From positions 62,001 through 126,000 of the forward strand of contig NZ_PJJM01000102.1 of assembly GCF_002929805.1 (NCBI RefSeq): a stretch of 64,000 nt of DNA. Direction: 5' to 3'. Position numbers and translations under genes: made by a program. The stretch comes from Cryobacterium sp. Y50 (GTDB taxonomy: Bacteria > Actinomycetota > Actinomycetes > Actinomycetales > Microbacteriaceae). Under the pieces are notes generated by a model. That model did not search any database. It worked only from the letters and a program-made list of their open reading frames with translations, and was not told where the DNA came from. Each line of letters begins with the position of its first letter. Within the stretch, counting starts at the first letter, position 1. Shown here piece after piece: positions 26,620 to 35,464 of the stretch.

Positions 26620-27566
26620 ACGATATGAGCGCCATCATCATCGCCCTCGTGCAGGTTGTCCTGTTCGTGTTCCTTGCACCACTGCTAATGGGTGTGATCC
26701 GGCAGGTGCGAGCCACGATCGAGGGCCGCGCCGGCGCCGGAATCTGGCAGCCCTGGCGGGACCTGCGCAAGTTGCTCGCGAAGAACCCGGTGCGCGGCAC
26801 CGACAGCAGCTGGATGCTGCGCGTCGGTCCGGTCGCCCTGGTCGTGTCGAGCCTGCTGCTCTGCGTGCTGCTGCCGCTGGTGGGAACCATTCCGTTCGCG
26901 CTGATTCCCAGCGACCTGTTCGTCATCGTCTCCATCATGCTGATCGGCGTCGTCGCCCTCGCCCTCGTCGGCCTCGACGGCGGTACCGCCTTCGGCGGCA
27001 TGGGGTCCAGCCGACACATGACGGTCGCCGCGCTGGTTGAGCCAACCCTGCTGCTCTCGGTCTACGCGTTCTCGATTCCGGCCGGAACCAGCACCCTGTC
27101 GGTCATCGTTGAAACCCGACTGCTCTCCCCCGAGCTGATCATCTCGCCGGTCAGCGTGCTGGCCCTCGTCGCGCTGTCGATCGCCATCATGGCCGAGACC
27201 GCCCGACTACCCATCGATAACCCCGGCACCCACCTTGAGGTGACCATGCTGCACGAGGCGATGACGCTCGAAGCGAGCGGACGCGACCTCGCCTGGCTCG
27301 AAGTCGGCTCCTGGCTGAAGCTGGCCGCCCTGCTCGGCCTGGTCAGCAACCTGATCGTGCCGTGGGGCATCGTCACCGATTTCAGTACCCTGGGCCTCCT
27401 AATTGGCGTCGTCTCGATCGCCGTGAAGGTGCTGGTGCTGGGGGTGCTGCTCAGCGTCGGCGAGATCTTTCTCGCCAAGGTACGACTGTTCCAGGTGCCC
27501 GAGCTGCTCGCTGGCTCCTTCGCCCTCGCCTTCCTGGCCGTTACCGCCTCTTATCTGGTCGCCTGA
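26616..27566 (+). CDS. hycD: HycD/NuoH-like membrane subunit of Hyc-like complex 1
   Basis: The 316-aa protein has about eight membrane helices and the NuoH/HycD signatures GRAGAGIWQPWRDLRKLLAK and MAETARLPIDNPGTHLEVTM, LHEAMTLEASG. This subunit anchors the peripheral arm and contributes the E-channel. The GTG at 26616 overlaps the previous stop, a typical coupled arrangement. The order hyfB-hycD-hycP-hycQ-hycE equals Rv0083 to Rv0087. The acidic and basic loop residues expected for coupling are in place. Confidence 0.92.
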   Translation: MNDMSAIIIALVQVVLFVFLAPLLMGVIRQVRATIEGRAGAGIWQPWRDLRKLLAKNPVRGTDSSWMLRVGPVALVVSSLLLCVLLPLVGTIPFALIPSDLFVIVSIMLIGVVALALVGLDGGTAFGGMGSSRHMTVAALVEPTLLLSVYAFSIPAGTSTLSVIVETRLLSPELIISPVSVLALVALSIAIMAETARLPIDNPGTHLEVTMLHEAMTLEASGRDLAWLEVGSWLKLAALLGLVSNLIVPWGIVTDFSTLGLLIGVVSIAVKVLVLGVLLSVGEIFLAKVRLFQVPELLAGSFALAFLAVTASYLVA

Positions 27567-27578
27567 GGAGCATCCGTC

Positions 27579-28238
27579 GTGTTTGAAACTTTCTTTCCCC
27601 AACTGATCGGCCTGTGCACCGGAGCCCTGCTGCTGACCAGCGCGCTCATGGTCTGGCGACACTCCCTACTGGCGTCCATCCGTCTGCTCGCGCTGCAGGG
27701 CGTGGCCCTGGCCGCGCTTGTGGCCGTGATCGGCATCGCCGAGGGCGAATCCGAACTGGGGCTGGTGTCTCTGCTCATTCTCTCGGTCAAGGGCATCGGC
27801 CTGCCCTGGGTGCTCGCGTACCAGTCCAAGGCGTCGATCAAACAGATTCAGGAATCGACCCGACTCAACCCCACGGCCGCTCTGCTCGCCGTCACACTCT
27901 TGAGCATCCTCAGCTACGTCGTCGTCAGCCGAGTCTTCGGATTAGGCGACAGCAGCACGGGGCACGCCGCTCCGATCGGGCTCGCCATGGTACTGATCGG
28001 CTTTCTGCTGTTGATCAGCCGCCGCCGGGCCCGCTCGCAGCTGATCGGCTTTCTGGTGCTCGACAACGGCATCGCCACCACGACGTTCCTCACCAGCGGC
28101 GGTGTGCCGATTCTGCTCGAGTTCGCGGTCTCCCTCGACGTTTTGCTGGTCGTGCTGATTCTGCACGTGTTCACCGGCCGCATGCGCACCAAGTTCGGCG
28201 GCACGGCCGTCGATCAGCTCAGAGAGTTGCACGATTGA
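27579..28238 (+). CDS. hycP: HycP/HyfE-like membrane subunit of Hyc-like complex 1
   Basis: The 219-aa protein has six or so hydrophobic helices and corresponds to HycP (Rv0085) and HyfE, a NuoK-like subunit with extra helices. The C-terminus reads LVVLILHVFTGRMRTKFGGT, as in that family. GTG at 27579 is 12 bases after hycD; the TGA overlaps the ATG of hycQ. No catalytic residue is expected; it forms part of the ion path. Confidence 0.85.
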   Translation: MFETFFPQLIGLCTGALLLTSALMVWRHSLLASIRLLALQGVALAALVAVIGIAEGESELGLVSLLILSVKGIGLPWVLAYQSKASIKQIQESTRLNPTAALLAVTLLSILSYVVVSRVFGLGDSSTGHAAPIGLAMVLIGFLLLISRRRARSQLIGFLVLDNGIATTTFLTSGGVPILLEFAVSLDVLLVVLILHVFTGRMRTKFGGTAVDQLRELHD

Positions 28239-29701
28239 TGTCATTTGTTCTGTGGATTCCCCTGGTCGGCCCGCTCGTCTTCGCAGCCCTGAGCCTGCTG
28301 CTGCGCGGCTCATCTCTGCGACGCTTCGTCGGCGTCGCAGCGTCGAGCGCCGTGCTGGTCTCCGGTCTGTTCCTGATCAGCGCCGTCCTGAACGGCGATA
28401 TCCCCGAAGGCGGCGGCGGAATACTGCGTGCCGACGCCCTCTCGGCCTACATGCTCAGTGTCGTCGGAGCGGTCGGGCTCATCTCCACCTGGGGCGGCCT
28501 CAGCAGTGCCGCGTCCAGCCGCACCAAGAACGCCGCCGGCTACGAGGCACTCATCGCCCTGTTCCTGGCCGCGATGTCCCTCGCCGTGCTCGCCGACAGC
28601 ATCGGCCTGATGTGGGCCGCCGTCGAGGCCACGACCATTGCCACCGCCTTTTTGGTCGGCCACCACCGCACCCGTCGTTCGCTCGAAGCCGCCTGGAAAT
28701 ACGTCATTCTCGGCTCGGTCGGTGTAGCCATCGCGCTGCTCGGGATCGTGCTGATCTACGCCGCCTCGGTCGGCACCGATACCCCGACGCTCTCCTGGAT
28801 ACTCCTCAGCCAGTCCACGCGAGGCCTCGACCCGGCACTCATCACGGCCGGCGGCGCCCTCGCCGTGCTCGGATTCGCTACCAAATCCGGCCTGGCCCCG
28901 ATGCACAGCTGGCTGCCGGATGCCCACAGCCAGGCCCCAGCTCCGGTTTCCGGCCTCATGTCCGGCGTGCTGCTCTCGGTTGCGCTCTACGCCATCCTGC
29001 GCATCCAGTCGATCACCAACCTCGTGATCGGCCCGGAGTTTCTGCGCACCATGCTCAGCATCGCTGGCCTGCTCTCCCTGCTCGTTGCCGCATCCCTGCT
29101 CATTCGGCAACGCGATTACAAGCGGATGCTGGCCTACTCCAGCATCGAACACATGGGCCTCATGGCAATCGGTGTGGCCATCGGCCCAGCTGCCCTCCCG
29201 TCGGTGTTGCTCTACATTCTCGGCCATGGCCTGATCAAGGCGACCCTGTTCGTCCTCTCCGGACGGATCCTGAAGATCGAGGGCACCCCGGTGATCGCCG
29301 ATGTGCGGGCCCTGCTGGTGCGACGACCCGGGCTCGCCATCCCGTGGCTGATCGCCATGGCGGCCATCGTAGGCTTTCCCCCGTTCAGCATCTTCTTCTC
29401 CGAGGTCGGCATCATCATGGCCGGCTGGTCGGTGGGACTTGGCGGAGTCGTCGGCGCTGCCCTCGTGCTGCTGCTCGTCATCTTCGCCGCCTTCACCCGT
29501 CTGACCGTGCAGATGACCATCGGCGCTCCCGCGACCACGGTGCCCCCGAGCCCGCAAGCCTTCACCCCGGACTATTCCACCCATGGGCCGATTTTGCCCA
29601 TCATTCTGGCCCTGGCGACCACAGCGACGATCGCCTTCGTGGCCGAGCCGGTCGGCACTCTGTTGCTGCAGGCCACAGCCGTTCTGGGAGGTACCAACTG
29701 A
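28238..29701 (+). CDS. hycQ: HycQ/HyfF-like antiporter subunit of Hyc-like complex 1
   Basis: The 487-aa protein is a second antiporter-like subunit (NuoN/HyfF type, Rv0086). The channel Glu is in MWAAVEATTIATAFLVGHH and the Lys in GFATKSGLAPMHSWLPDAHS, followed by KRMLAYSSIEHMGLM and HGLIKATLF. About 13 helices can be counted. It starts at the ATG inside TGATG with the hycP stop and ends the same way at hycE. It would couple conformational or redox change to ion transport. Confidence 0.92.
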   Translation: MSFVLWIPLVGPLVFAALSLLLRGSSLRRFVGVAASSAVLVSGLFLISAVLNGDIPEGGGGILRADALSAYMLSVVGAVGLISTWGGLSSAASSRTKNAAGYEALIALFLAAMSLAVLADSIGLMWAAVEATTIATAFLVGHHRTRRSLEAAWKYVILGSVGVAIALLGIVLIYAASVGTDTPTLSWILLSQSTRGLDPALITAGGALAVLGFATKSGLAPMHSWLPDAHSQAPAPVSGLMSGVLLSVALYAILRIQSITNLVIGPEFLRTMLSIAGLLSLLVAASLLIRQRDYKRMLAYSSIEHMGLMAIGVAIGPAALPSVLLYILGHGLIKATLFVLSGRILKIEGTPVIADVRALLVRRPGLAIPWLIAMAAIVGFPPFSIFFSEVGIIMAGWSVGLGGVVGAALVLLLVIFAAFTRLTVQMTIGAPATTVPPSPQAFTPDYSTHGPILPIILALATTATIAFVAEPVGTLLLQATAVLGGTN

Positions 29702-31263
29702 TGCGCGATGAGCGGACCCCTGAAGACCACGCCGCCGACGAGTTAGCCTCAGGCCGCTCCACCGAACGCGGACTGGCCGCCGGCGACGGTGCCGAGCTAC
29801 GTCACCTCGACCGTTCGAGGCTGGCCACGGCAGCCGGTGCCTTGTTGGATGCCGGCAGCCGTCTGGCCTTGATCGCGTGTCACGAAGACAACGACCAGTT
29901 TCGCATCGTATATTCCTTTGTCGGAGCCGACCCCTCACTGCGCGCTGACCTGTCAGTGAGCGTGCCCCGCACGGACGCCTGGATTCCCAGCCTCGCCGAA
30001 CTGTCATTTTCGGCCGGCAACTTCGAGCGGGAGATTCGCGATCTGTACGGTGTCGAGCCAAGGGATCACCCGCAGCCTCACCGCCTGGTGCGCCACGGCC
30101 ACTGGCCGCGCGGCTGGTATCCGATGCTCAAGGCCAACTCGGTCGTACCCGAGTTCGAGCCCGACGTGGAATCCTTCCCGTTTGTCCCGGTCGAAGGTCC
30201 CGGGGTCTATGAGATCGCCGTCGGACCGATTCACGCCGGGATCATCGAGCCCGGACACTTTCGCTTCTCGGTCGTCGGCGAGACGATCGTGCGCATGGAA
30301 GCCCGTCAGTGGTACCTGCACCGCGGAGTCGAGAAGGTCTTCGAGGGCAAGAGCGCCGCCGAGGGCGTGCTGCTCGCCGAGCAAATCAGCGGGGACACTG
30401 CCGTCGGCCATTCCCTCGCATTCGTCATGGCTGTCGAGCAGGCCGCTGGCATCGAGGTTTCCGAACCCGACCGGCTATTGCGCGCCCTGCTCTTGGAGCT
30501 TGAGCGGCTGTACAACCACGTCACAGACCTGGGCTCGCTCGCCAACGATGTGGGCTTTGGCATCATTGACGCGCGGGCTCAGGGCCTGCGTGAGCAACTC
30601 ATGCGTATCAACAAGTCAGTCACCGGGCATCGTCTGCTCCGCAGCGCCCTCAGCGTCGGTGGCACCAGGGTCAACGCCCTGCCGAGCTCCGACGATCTGG
30701 CGGATATTGCCGCAGCCATGGCCGAACTAGCCGAGATCACGCTCGGCCACGCCATCGTGCGTGGCCGCTTCACCGGCACGGCCCGCCTTTCCCGCGCCCA
30801 TGCGACCACGCTTGGCACGCTCGGCTATGTCGCCCGAGCTTCCGGCATCGACACCGATGCCCGCCTTGACCATCCGTTCGTCAATCTCGGCGAGGTCTTT
30901 CACGTCGTGACCGAGGACGGCGGCGACGTGCTCGCTCGCTACACCGTGCGCGCTCGGGAGGTCGAGGTGTCGACCGCTATCCTGCTCGACCTGCTCAAGC
31001 GACTGCAGGGGCGCACGGGCACCGCGCACAGCCTGAACCCGACCTCGGCCGGCACCGGGCTGGCTCTGGTCGAGGCGTGGCGGGGTACGGTAACGCACAG
31101 GGTCGAACTCGCCGCCGACGGCACGCTCGCCCGGGTCAAGATCGTCGACCCGTCGTTCCTGAACTGGCCCGCTGTGCCGCAGGCCCTGTCGGAAACAATC
31201 GTTCCCGACTTTCCACTCGCGAACAAGAGTTTCAACCTCTCCTACGCCGGCAACGACCTGTAG
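29701..31263 (+). CDS. hycE: HycE/NuoCD-like large subunit of Hyc-like complex 1, NiFe ligands absent
   Basis: The 520-aa protein fuses a NuoC-like domain (residues ~60-150, NFEREIRDLYGVEPRDHPQP) and a NuoD/hydrogenase large-subunit domain (GPIHAGIIEPGHFRFSVVGE onwards). Where NiFe hydrogenases have CGxC, it reads SGDT in EQISGDTAVGHSLAF. At the C-terminus it reads SYAGND with no CxxC. So it cannot bind NiFe and is an Ehr-type or Rv0087-like relative. It overlaps hycQ (TGATG). Its partner and electron donor are unknown. Confidence 0.9.
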   Translation: MRDERTPEDHAADELASGRSTERGLAAGDGAELRHLDRSRLATAAGALLDAGSRLALIACHEDNDQFRIVYSFVGADPSLRADLSVSVPRTDAWIPSLAELSFSAGNFEREIRDLYGVEPRDHPQPHRLVRHGHWPRGWYPMLKANSVVPEFEPDVESFPFVPVEGPGVYEIAVGPIHAGIIEPGHFRFSVVGETIVRMEARQWYLHRGVEKVFEGKSAAEGVLLAEQISGDTAVGHSLAFVMAVEQAAGIEVSEPDRLLRALLLELERLYNHVTDLGSLANDVGFGIIDARAQGLREQLMRINKSVTGHRLLRSALSVGGTRVNALPSSDDLADIAAAMAELAEITLGHAIVRGRFTGTARLSRAHATTLGTLGYVARASGIDTDARLDHPFVNLGEVFHVVTEDGGDVLARYTVRAREVEVSTAILLDLLKRLQGRTGTAHSLNPTSAGTGLALVEAWRGTVTHRVELAADGTLARVKIVDPSFLNWPAVPQALSETIVPDFPLANKSFNLSYAGNDL

Positions 31264-31298
31264 GCCGCGTCGCGTGAGCTGACCGCGGCGGGCGCGTC

Positions 31299-31634
31299 TT
31301 ACTCCTGTTCGAGGTGGCGCAGGAGTGCGTGCGAGTCGGTGAGGCTGGCCAGCACCATGCGCTTGGCCGCGGTCAGCAGCTCCACCGCACCCTGATCGCG
31401 CAGGGCATAGAAAATGGAGTTGCCCTCGCGCCGGGTCACTACTACGCCGGCCCGCCGTAACACACCGAGCTGCTGGGACAGGTTGGACAGCTCGCAGCCG
31501 AGGGCTTCGGCGAGTGACCCCACCGAACGTTCGCCGGCGACGAGCTGTTCCAAAACCTGCACCCGCAGCGGATGCCCGAGCGCCTTGAACAGGTCGGACT
31601 TCAATTGGGCGGCGGGCAAACCAGAGGACAACAC
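31299..31634 (-). CDS. ArsR family regulator (Rv0081-like)
   Basis: The 111-aa winged-helix regulator has LKSDLFKALGHPLRVQVLEQ, then the recognition helix ELSNLSQQLGVLRRAGVVVT. This strongly resembles Rv0081, the ArsR-family hypoxia-linked regulator beside the mycobacterial Rv0082-Rv0087 genes. It is convergent with hycE. The start is GTG at 31634. A TTGAAA-17-TATACT promoter sits so close that the message is probably leaderless. I see no classical Cys metal site, so a different signal is likely. Confidence 0.88.
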   Translation of the reverse strand: MLSSGLPAAQLKSDLFKALGHPLRVQVLEQLVAGERSVGSLAEALGCELSNLSQQLGVLRRAGVVVTRREGNSIFYALRDQGAVELLTAAKRMVLASLTDSHALLRHLEQE

Positions 31635-31640
31635 AGGTTT

Positions 31641-31669
31641 AGTATATCGCTACCTAATGATTCTTTCAA
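31641..31669 (-). promoter_or_regulatory. Sigma-70-like promoter of the ArsR gene
   Basis: On the minus strand, TTGAAA (31664-31669), a 17-base spacer and TATACT (31641-31646) fit the vegetative consensus. Start of transcription would fall about seven bases further on, at or beside the GTG, which suggests a leaderless message. Confidence 0.75.
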
Positions 31670-31708
31670 CTAGATACCCGTCGCTGAATGCTTAACGCTG
31701 AATCGGCG

Positions 31709-32581
31709 CTAACGGACACGCAGCACCCCGTCATGCACGAGGGCGCGAGTGTAACCAAAGCTGTTGCCGAGCGCGTTCGGGTGAAAGTTGGCCGGCGCGT
31801 ACGGGTTCAGCGGATCAAATGCGAAGTACGGAACCCGCGACCCAACGCCGTGTGCGGCAAATTCCTGCGATGCATCAACAAAGCGGACGCGCGGCGTCGC
31901 CATCGCCGCGACGGATCCGACGATAACGGTGTTTAGCGCGTCGGTGGCCCCGTTGAGCATATCGCCCAGCGGGGAGAATCCCGGCTTGAACTGCCGCGGA
32001 TAGCTGAGCACCACGATCTTCGCCTGCGGCAACGTCGCCGCCACGAGACCGTAGGTGCCCACGAGCTTGGGGGCGAGAACGTTCAGCTGGGCGACACTGT
32101 TTTGGATGGTACCGAGGCAGATCGTACTGACCGGGTCGGGCGCACACGCCGCCAAAACGATGTTGGAGCCGGCGTCGATGCCTCCGACGGTCAACGTGAC
32201 CAGAGCAGTTTCCTTGCTGACCCCGACGAGCTGAGCGGGAACATCCGCTGTGCTGGCCCCGGAACATGCTTTATTCGACACGCGTTTGAAGGGACTGACC
32301 AGGTTCGCAAAAATCGGGTAGCTGGCCTGCTTGGAACGCAGGCACGGAGTACCGTCGAGCACGTACGGCGGGGCGCCCTGACCAGACGTGAACGAATCGC
32401 CGAGCGCGACGTAACGGGTTGCAGGGGCCTTGACGGCTGGGCCGGCAACCACGGCCGGCCTGGTCGGCGAGGTGTGTGCGAGCGCCGGGGCGCTCACCGC
32501 GCCAGTCAGCAGGGCCGCTGTGAGCACAGCGACGGCACTGAGGCGCGGCAGGAATCGTGAAACCAAGCGTTGTTTTGTCAT
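31709..32581 (-). CDS. Secreted SGNH/GDSL-family hydrolase
   Basis: The 290-aa protein begins with a signal peptide (basic MTKQRLVSR, hydrophobic core, then SAPALAHT). The catalytic Ser is in ALGDSFTSGQGA and the His in NFHPNALG near the C-terminus. The usual GGND oxyanion block reads GGID here (VGGIDAG), so the Asn is replaced by Ile. It is probably an exported lipase or esterase of the SGNH type. The ATG at 32581 gives the signal peptide; a longer opening to 32680 adds residues unlike an N-terminus. Confidence 0.82.
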   Translation of the reverse strand: MTKQRLVSRFLPRLSAVAVLTAALLTGAVSAPALAHTSPTRPAVVAGPAVKAPATRYVALGDSFTSGQGAPPYVLDGTPCLRSKQASYPIFANLVSPFKRVSNKACSGASTADVPAQLVGVSKETALVTLTVGGIDAGSNIVLAACAPDPVSTICLGTIQNSVAQLNVLAPKLVGTYGLVAATLPQAKIVVLSYPRQFKPGFSPLGDMLNGATDALNTVIVGSVAAMATPRVRFVDASQEFAAHGVGSRVPYFAFDPLNPYAPANFHPNALGNSFGYTRALVHDGVLRVR

Positions 32582-32663
32582 GCGACGAACGTAGACCCCG
32601 ACATCAGACTCGGCAAGGCGCGTAAATGATCCCCTTCTGCAGCACGCCACAAGGCGGACGCGA

Positions 32664-32695
32664 GAAGACCCGCACTGCAAGCAGTGCGGGTCTTC
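32664..32695. terminator. Hairpin between pnp and the SGNH hydrolase gene
   Basis: GAAGACCCGCACTGC and GCAGTGCGGGTCTTC form a perfect 15-bp stem separated by AA. It lies about 70 bases below the pnp stop, so it should stop pnp transcription. No strong T-run follows. Confidence 0.85.
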
Positions 32696-32761
32696 CGTCT
32701 ACCCGACCGACCTGGCGAGAGGTGATCGGGAGATCTGTGGGAGCAAGGTTTTCAGCTAGTA

Positions 32762-35050
32762 CTAGACCTCGGCCGAAGCCTCGGGGCCGGCCGATGACGC
32801 GTCGCGGCCCTCGGTATCGGCAGCCTCATCGAGCACCGGAGCGAGCGACAGCTTGCCGCGGTCATCGATCTTCGTGATTTCCACGAGAACCTTCTGGCCG
32901 ACGCCGAGCACGTCTTCGACGTTCTCAACGCGCTTGCCACCGGCAAGTTTACGCACCTCGGAGATGTGCAGCAGCCCATCCTTGCCCGGGAGCAGCGAAA
33001 CGAAGGCACCGAACGCGGCGATCTTGACGACGGTTCCGAGGAACTGCTCGCCAACCTCCGGATTGGTCGGGTTCGCGATGGCGTTGACCTGCGCGCGAGC
33101 GGCCTCAGCCGACGGTCCGTCAACGGCGCCAATGTACACGGTGCCGTCTTCCTCGATCGAGATGTCAGCACCGGTGGTGTCCTGGATCGAGTTGATCGTC
33201 TTGCCCTTCGGGCCGATCAGCTCGCCGATCTTGTCGACCGGGATCTGCACGCTGATGACGCGCGGCGCGGTGGGCGCCATCTCGTCTGGGGCGTCGATCG
33301 CGGCGTTCAGCACGGAGAGAATCGTGGTTCGGGCATCCTTCGCCTGCGTCAGCGCGCCAGCCAAAACCGAAGCGGGGATACCGTCGAGCTTGGTGTCGAG
33401 CTGGATCGCGGTGATGAATTCGCTCGTACCGGCAACCTTAAAGTCCATGTCGCCGAGAGCGTCTTCGGCACCGAGGATGTCAGTCAGAGCCGCATAACGG
33501 GTCTGACCGTCAACGGTGTCGCTGATCAGGCCCATGGCAATGCCAGCGACCGGGGCGCGCAACGGCACCCCGGCGTTCAGTAGCGAGAGAGTCGAAGCGC
33601 AGACGGAACCCATCGACGTGGATCCGTTGGAGCTAAGCGCCTCGGAGACCTGACGGATGGCGTAGGGGAACTCCTCACGCGTCGGCAGCACGGGAACCAG
33701 GGCACGCTCAGCGAGCGCTCCGTGGCCGATCTCGCGACGCTTCGGCGTTCCGACCCGGCCGGTTTCACCGGTCGAGTAGGGCGGGAAGTTGTAGTTGTGC
33801 ATGTAACGCTTTTTGGTGACCGGGTTCAGGGAGTCGATCGACTGCTCAAGCTTGAGCATGTTCAGGGTAGTGACACCCAAGATCTGGGTTTCGCCGCGCT
33901 GGAAGATGGCCGAACCGTGTACACGCGGGATGACCGCAACCTCGGCGTCGAGCGGACGGATGTCTGCCAGCCCACGACCGTCGATGCGGATGCCCTCGTT
34001 GAGTACGCGTGAGCGCACGACAAGCTTGGTGACCGACTTGTAGGCCGCGTTGACCTGGTTGTTGGCGCTCGCATCGAGCTCGCCGGCTTCGACCTGGGCC
34101 GCGACGGCAGTCTTGACGGATGCCTTGAGCGCGTCGTCAGCGTTCTGACGTTCGACCTTGTCGGCGATCGTGTAGACCGTCTTGAGCTGGTCGTAGGACA
34201 GCGCGGCGACAGCGTCGTAGGTGGCGCTCTGGTACGGCGGGAACAGGGCGAAGTCGGCGGTCGGCTTGGCGGCGGCATCCGCTACCTGCCGCTGCGCGAA
34301 GACCAGCTGCTTGATGAACGGCTTGGAAGCCTCGATGCCCTGGGCAACGACGGCTTCGTTTGGCGCGATGGCGCCGCCCTTGATCAGGTTCCACGCGACG
34401 TCAGTGGCTTCGGCCTCGATCATCATGATCGCGACGTCCTGCACTCCGGCTGCATCCGTGACCACGCGGCCGGCGACGACCATGCTAAAGACAGCGTCGT
34501 CGAGCTGCGAGTGCTTCGGGAAGGCAACCCACTGGCCGCCACCGTTCTCGTCAGGGATGAGGGCGACGCGAACGCCACCGATCGGTCCGGAGAACGGCAG
34601 GCCGGCGAGCTGGGTCGACATGGAAGCCGCGTTGATCGCGAGCACGTCGTACAGTTCGTCGGGTTCGATGGCCAGAACGGTGATGACAACCTGGATCTCG
34701 TTGCGGAGACCGTCGACGAACGACGGGCGCAACGGCCGGTCGATCAGACGGCAGGTGAGGATCGCGTCGGTCGAGGGACGACCTTCGCGGCGGAAGAAGC
34801 TGCCCGGGATGCGGCCGGCAGCGTACATACGCTCTTCAACGTCGATGGTGAGCGGGAAGAAGTCGAAGTTATCCTTCGGCTGCTTGCTGACGCTCGTGGC
34901 GGAGAGCAGCATCGTCTCTTCGTCGATGTAAGCGGCGGCAGATCCCTGTGCCTGCTGAGCGAGGCGCCCGGTTTCAAAACGGATGGTGCGCTTGCCGTAC
35001 TTGCCGTTATCGATAACGGTCTCGACGAACGTGATTTCTGGACCCTCCAT
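32762..35050 (-). CDS. pnp: Polynucleotide phosphorylase
   Basis: The 762-aa PNPase degrades RNA from the 3' end using phosphate. It has two RNase PH domains ([39 protein letters not shown]), a KH domain ([18 protein letters not shown]) and an S1 domain ([20 protein letters not shown]). The start is the ATG at 35050, preceded by AAAGGAG; the longer opening to 35140 is not homologous. PNPase is normally beside rpsO, but here rpsO lies 12 kb away with the low-GC operon between. Confidence 0.95.
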   Translation of the reverse strand: MEGPEITFVETVIDNGKYGKRTIRFETGRLAQQAQGSAAAYIDEETMLLSATSVSKQPKDNFDFFPLTIDVEERMYAAGRIPGSFFRREGRPSTDAILTCRLIDRPLRPSFVDGLRNEIQVVITVLAIEPDELYDVLAINAASMSTQLAGLPFSGPIGGVRVALIPDENGGGQWVAFPKHSQLDDAVFSMVVAGRVVTDAAGVQDVAIMMIEAEATDVAWNLIKGGAIAPNEAVVAQGIEASKPFIKQLVFAQRQVADAAAKPTADFALFPPYQSATYDAVAALSYDQLKTVYTIADKVERQNADDALKASVKTAVAAQVEAGELDASANNQVNAAYKSVTKLVVRSRVLNEGIRIDGRGLADIRPLDAEVAVIPRVHGSAIFQRGETQILGVTTLNMLKLEQSIDSLNPVTKKRYMHNYNFPPYSTGETGRVGTPKRREIGHGALAERALVPVLPTREEFPYAIRQVSEALSSNGSTSMGSVCASTLSLLNAGVPLRAPVAGIAMGLISDTVDGQTRYAALTDILGAEDALGDMDFKVAGTSEFITAIQLDTKLDGIPASVLAGALTQAKDARTTILSVLNAAIDAPDEMAPTAPRVISVQIPVDKIGELIGPKGKTINSIQDTTGADISIEEDGTVYIGAVDGPSAEAARAQVNAIANPTNPEVGEQFLGTVVKIAAFGAFVSLLPGKDGLLHISEVRKLAGGKRVENVEDVLGVGQKVLVEITKIDDRGKLSLAPVLDEAADTEGRDASSAGPEASAEV

Positions 35051-35238
35051 GTGGGGGTTTTCTCCTTTAAGTTTGCTTCTCGCCATGCTGGCGATGAAGG
35101 CTCGCATGCCCGTATGACAGGCGAGTTGGGCAGCGTGCAATGTCAGCGAGCAGTGTCAGGCAGCGTATTTGCTGGCCACCAGAGGAAACTCACCACCACG
35201 CAAACCGTGTTGGAAAATCACCACCGATAACCAGCGTC

Positions 35239-35457
35239 CTACCTGGCCGCTCCAGATAACTGGCCAATCCGAGGATTGATCTCTGCAATGCTATCAGACC
35301 GGCTGACAGGCACTACGTGGCTCAGCGGCCAGCACGGTAGCTCGGGTGCGTCGATGGTGCGTAGAGCGTTCCTGAGTTCGGTGGGTGCGGGTGGATGATC
35401 GGCAGTGCAGAGCGCGATGAGAAGCCGGTAATGGACCTTCGTGTAAAGCAGCGGGTC
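35239..35457 (-). pseudogene. Truncated ORF remnant at the left edge of the low-GC segment
   Basis: A 73-codon minus-strand stretch ends in TAG at 35239. It reads like protein (DPLLYTKVHYRLLIALCTAD) but has no start: its 5' end runs out of frame into the last codons of the foreign HycE gene. I do not recognise the family. It has higher GC than the operon to its right. It is probably the tail of a gene cut when the segment arrived. Confidence 0.35.
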
Positions 35458-35464
35458 TGCTTTT

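Noticed and set aside
28252-31263. A 1003-codon plus-strand open frame covering HycQ and HycE
   Set aside because: Its first ~480 codons are in a shifted frame under the clear HycQ gene. Only the part from 29701 is homologous to HycE, with its own ATG overlapping the HycQ stop.
31264-31289. GCCGCG/CGCGGC hairpin between hycE and the ArsR gene as terminator
   Set aside because: Only six base pairs in GC-rich DNA and no T-run; expected by chance at this composition.
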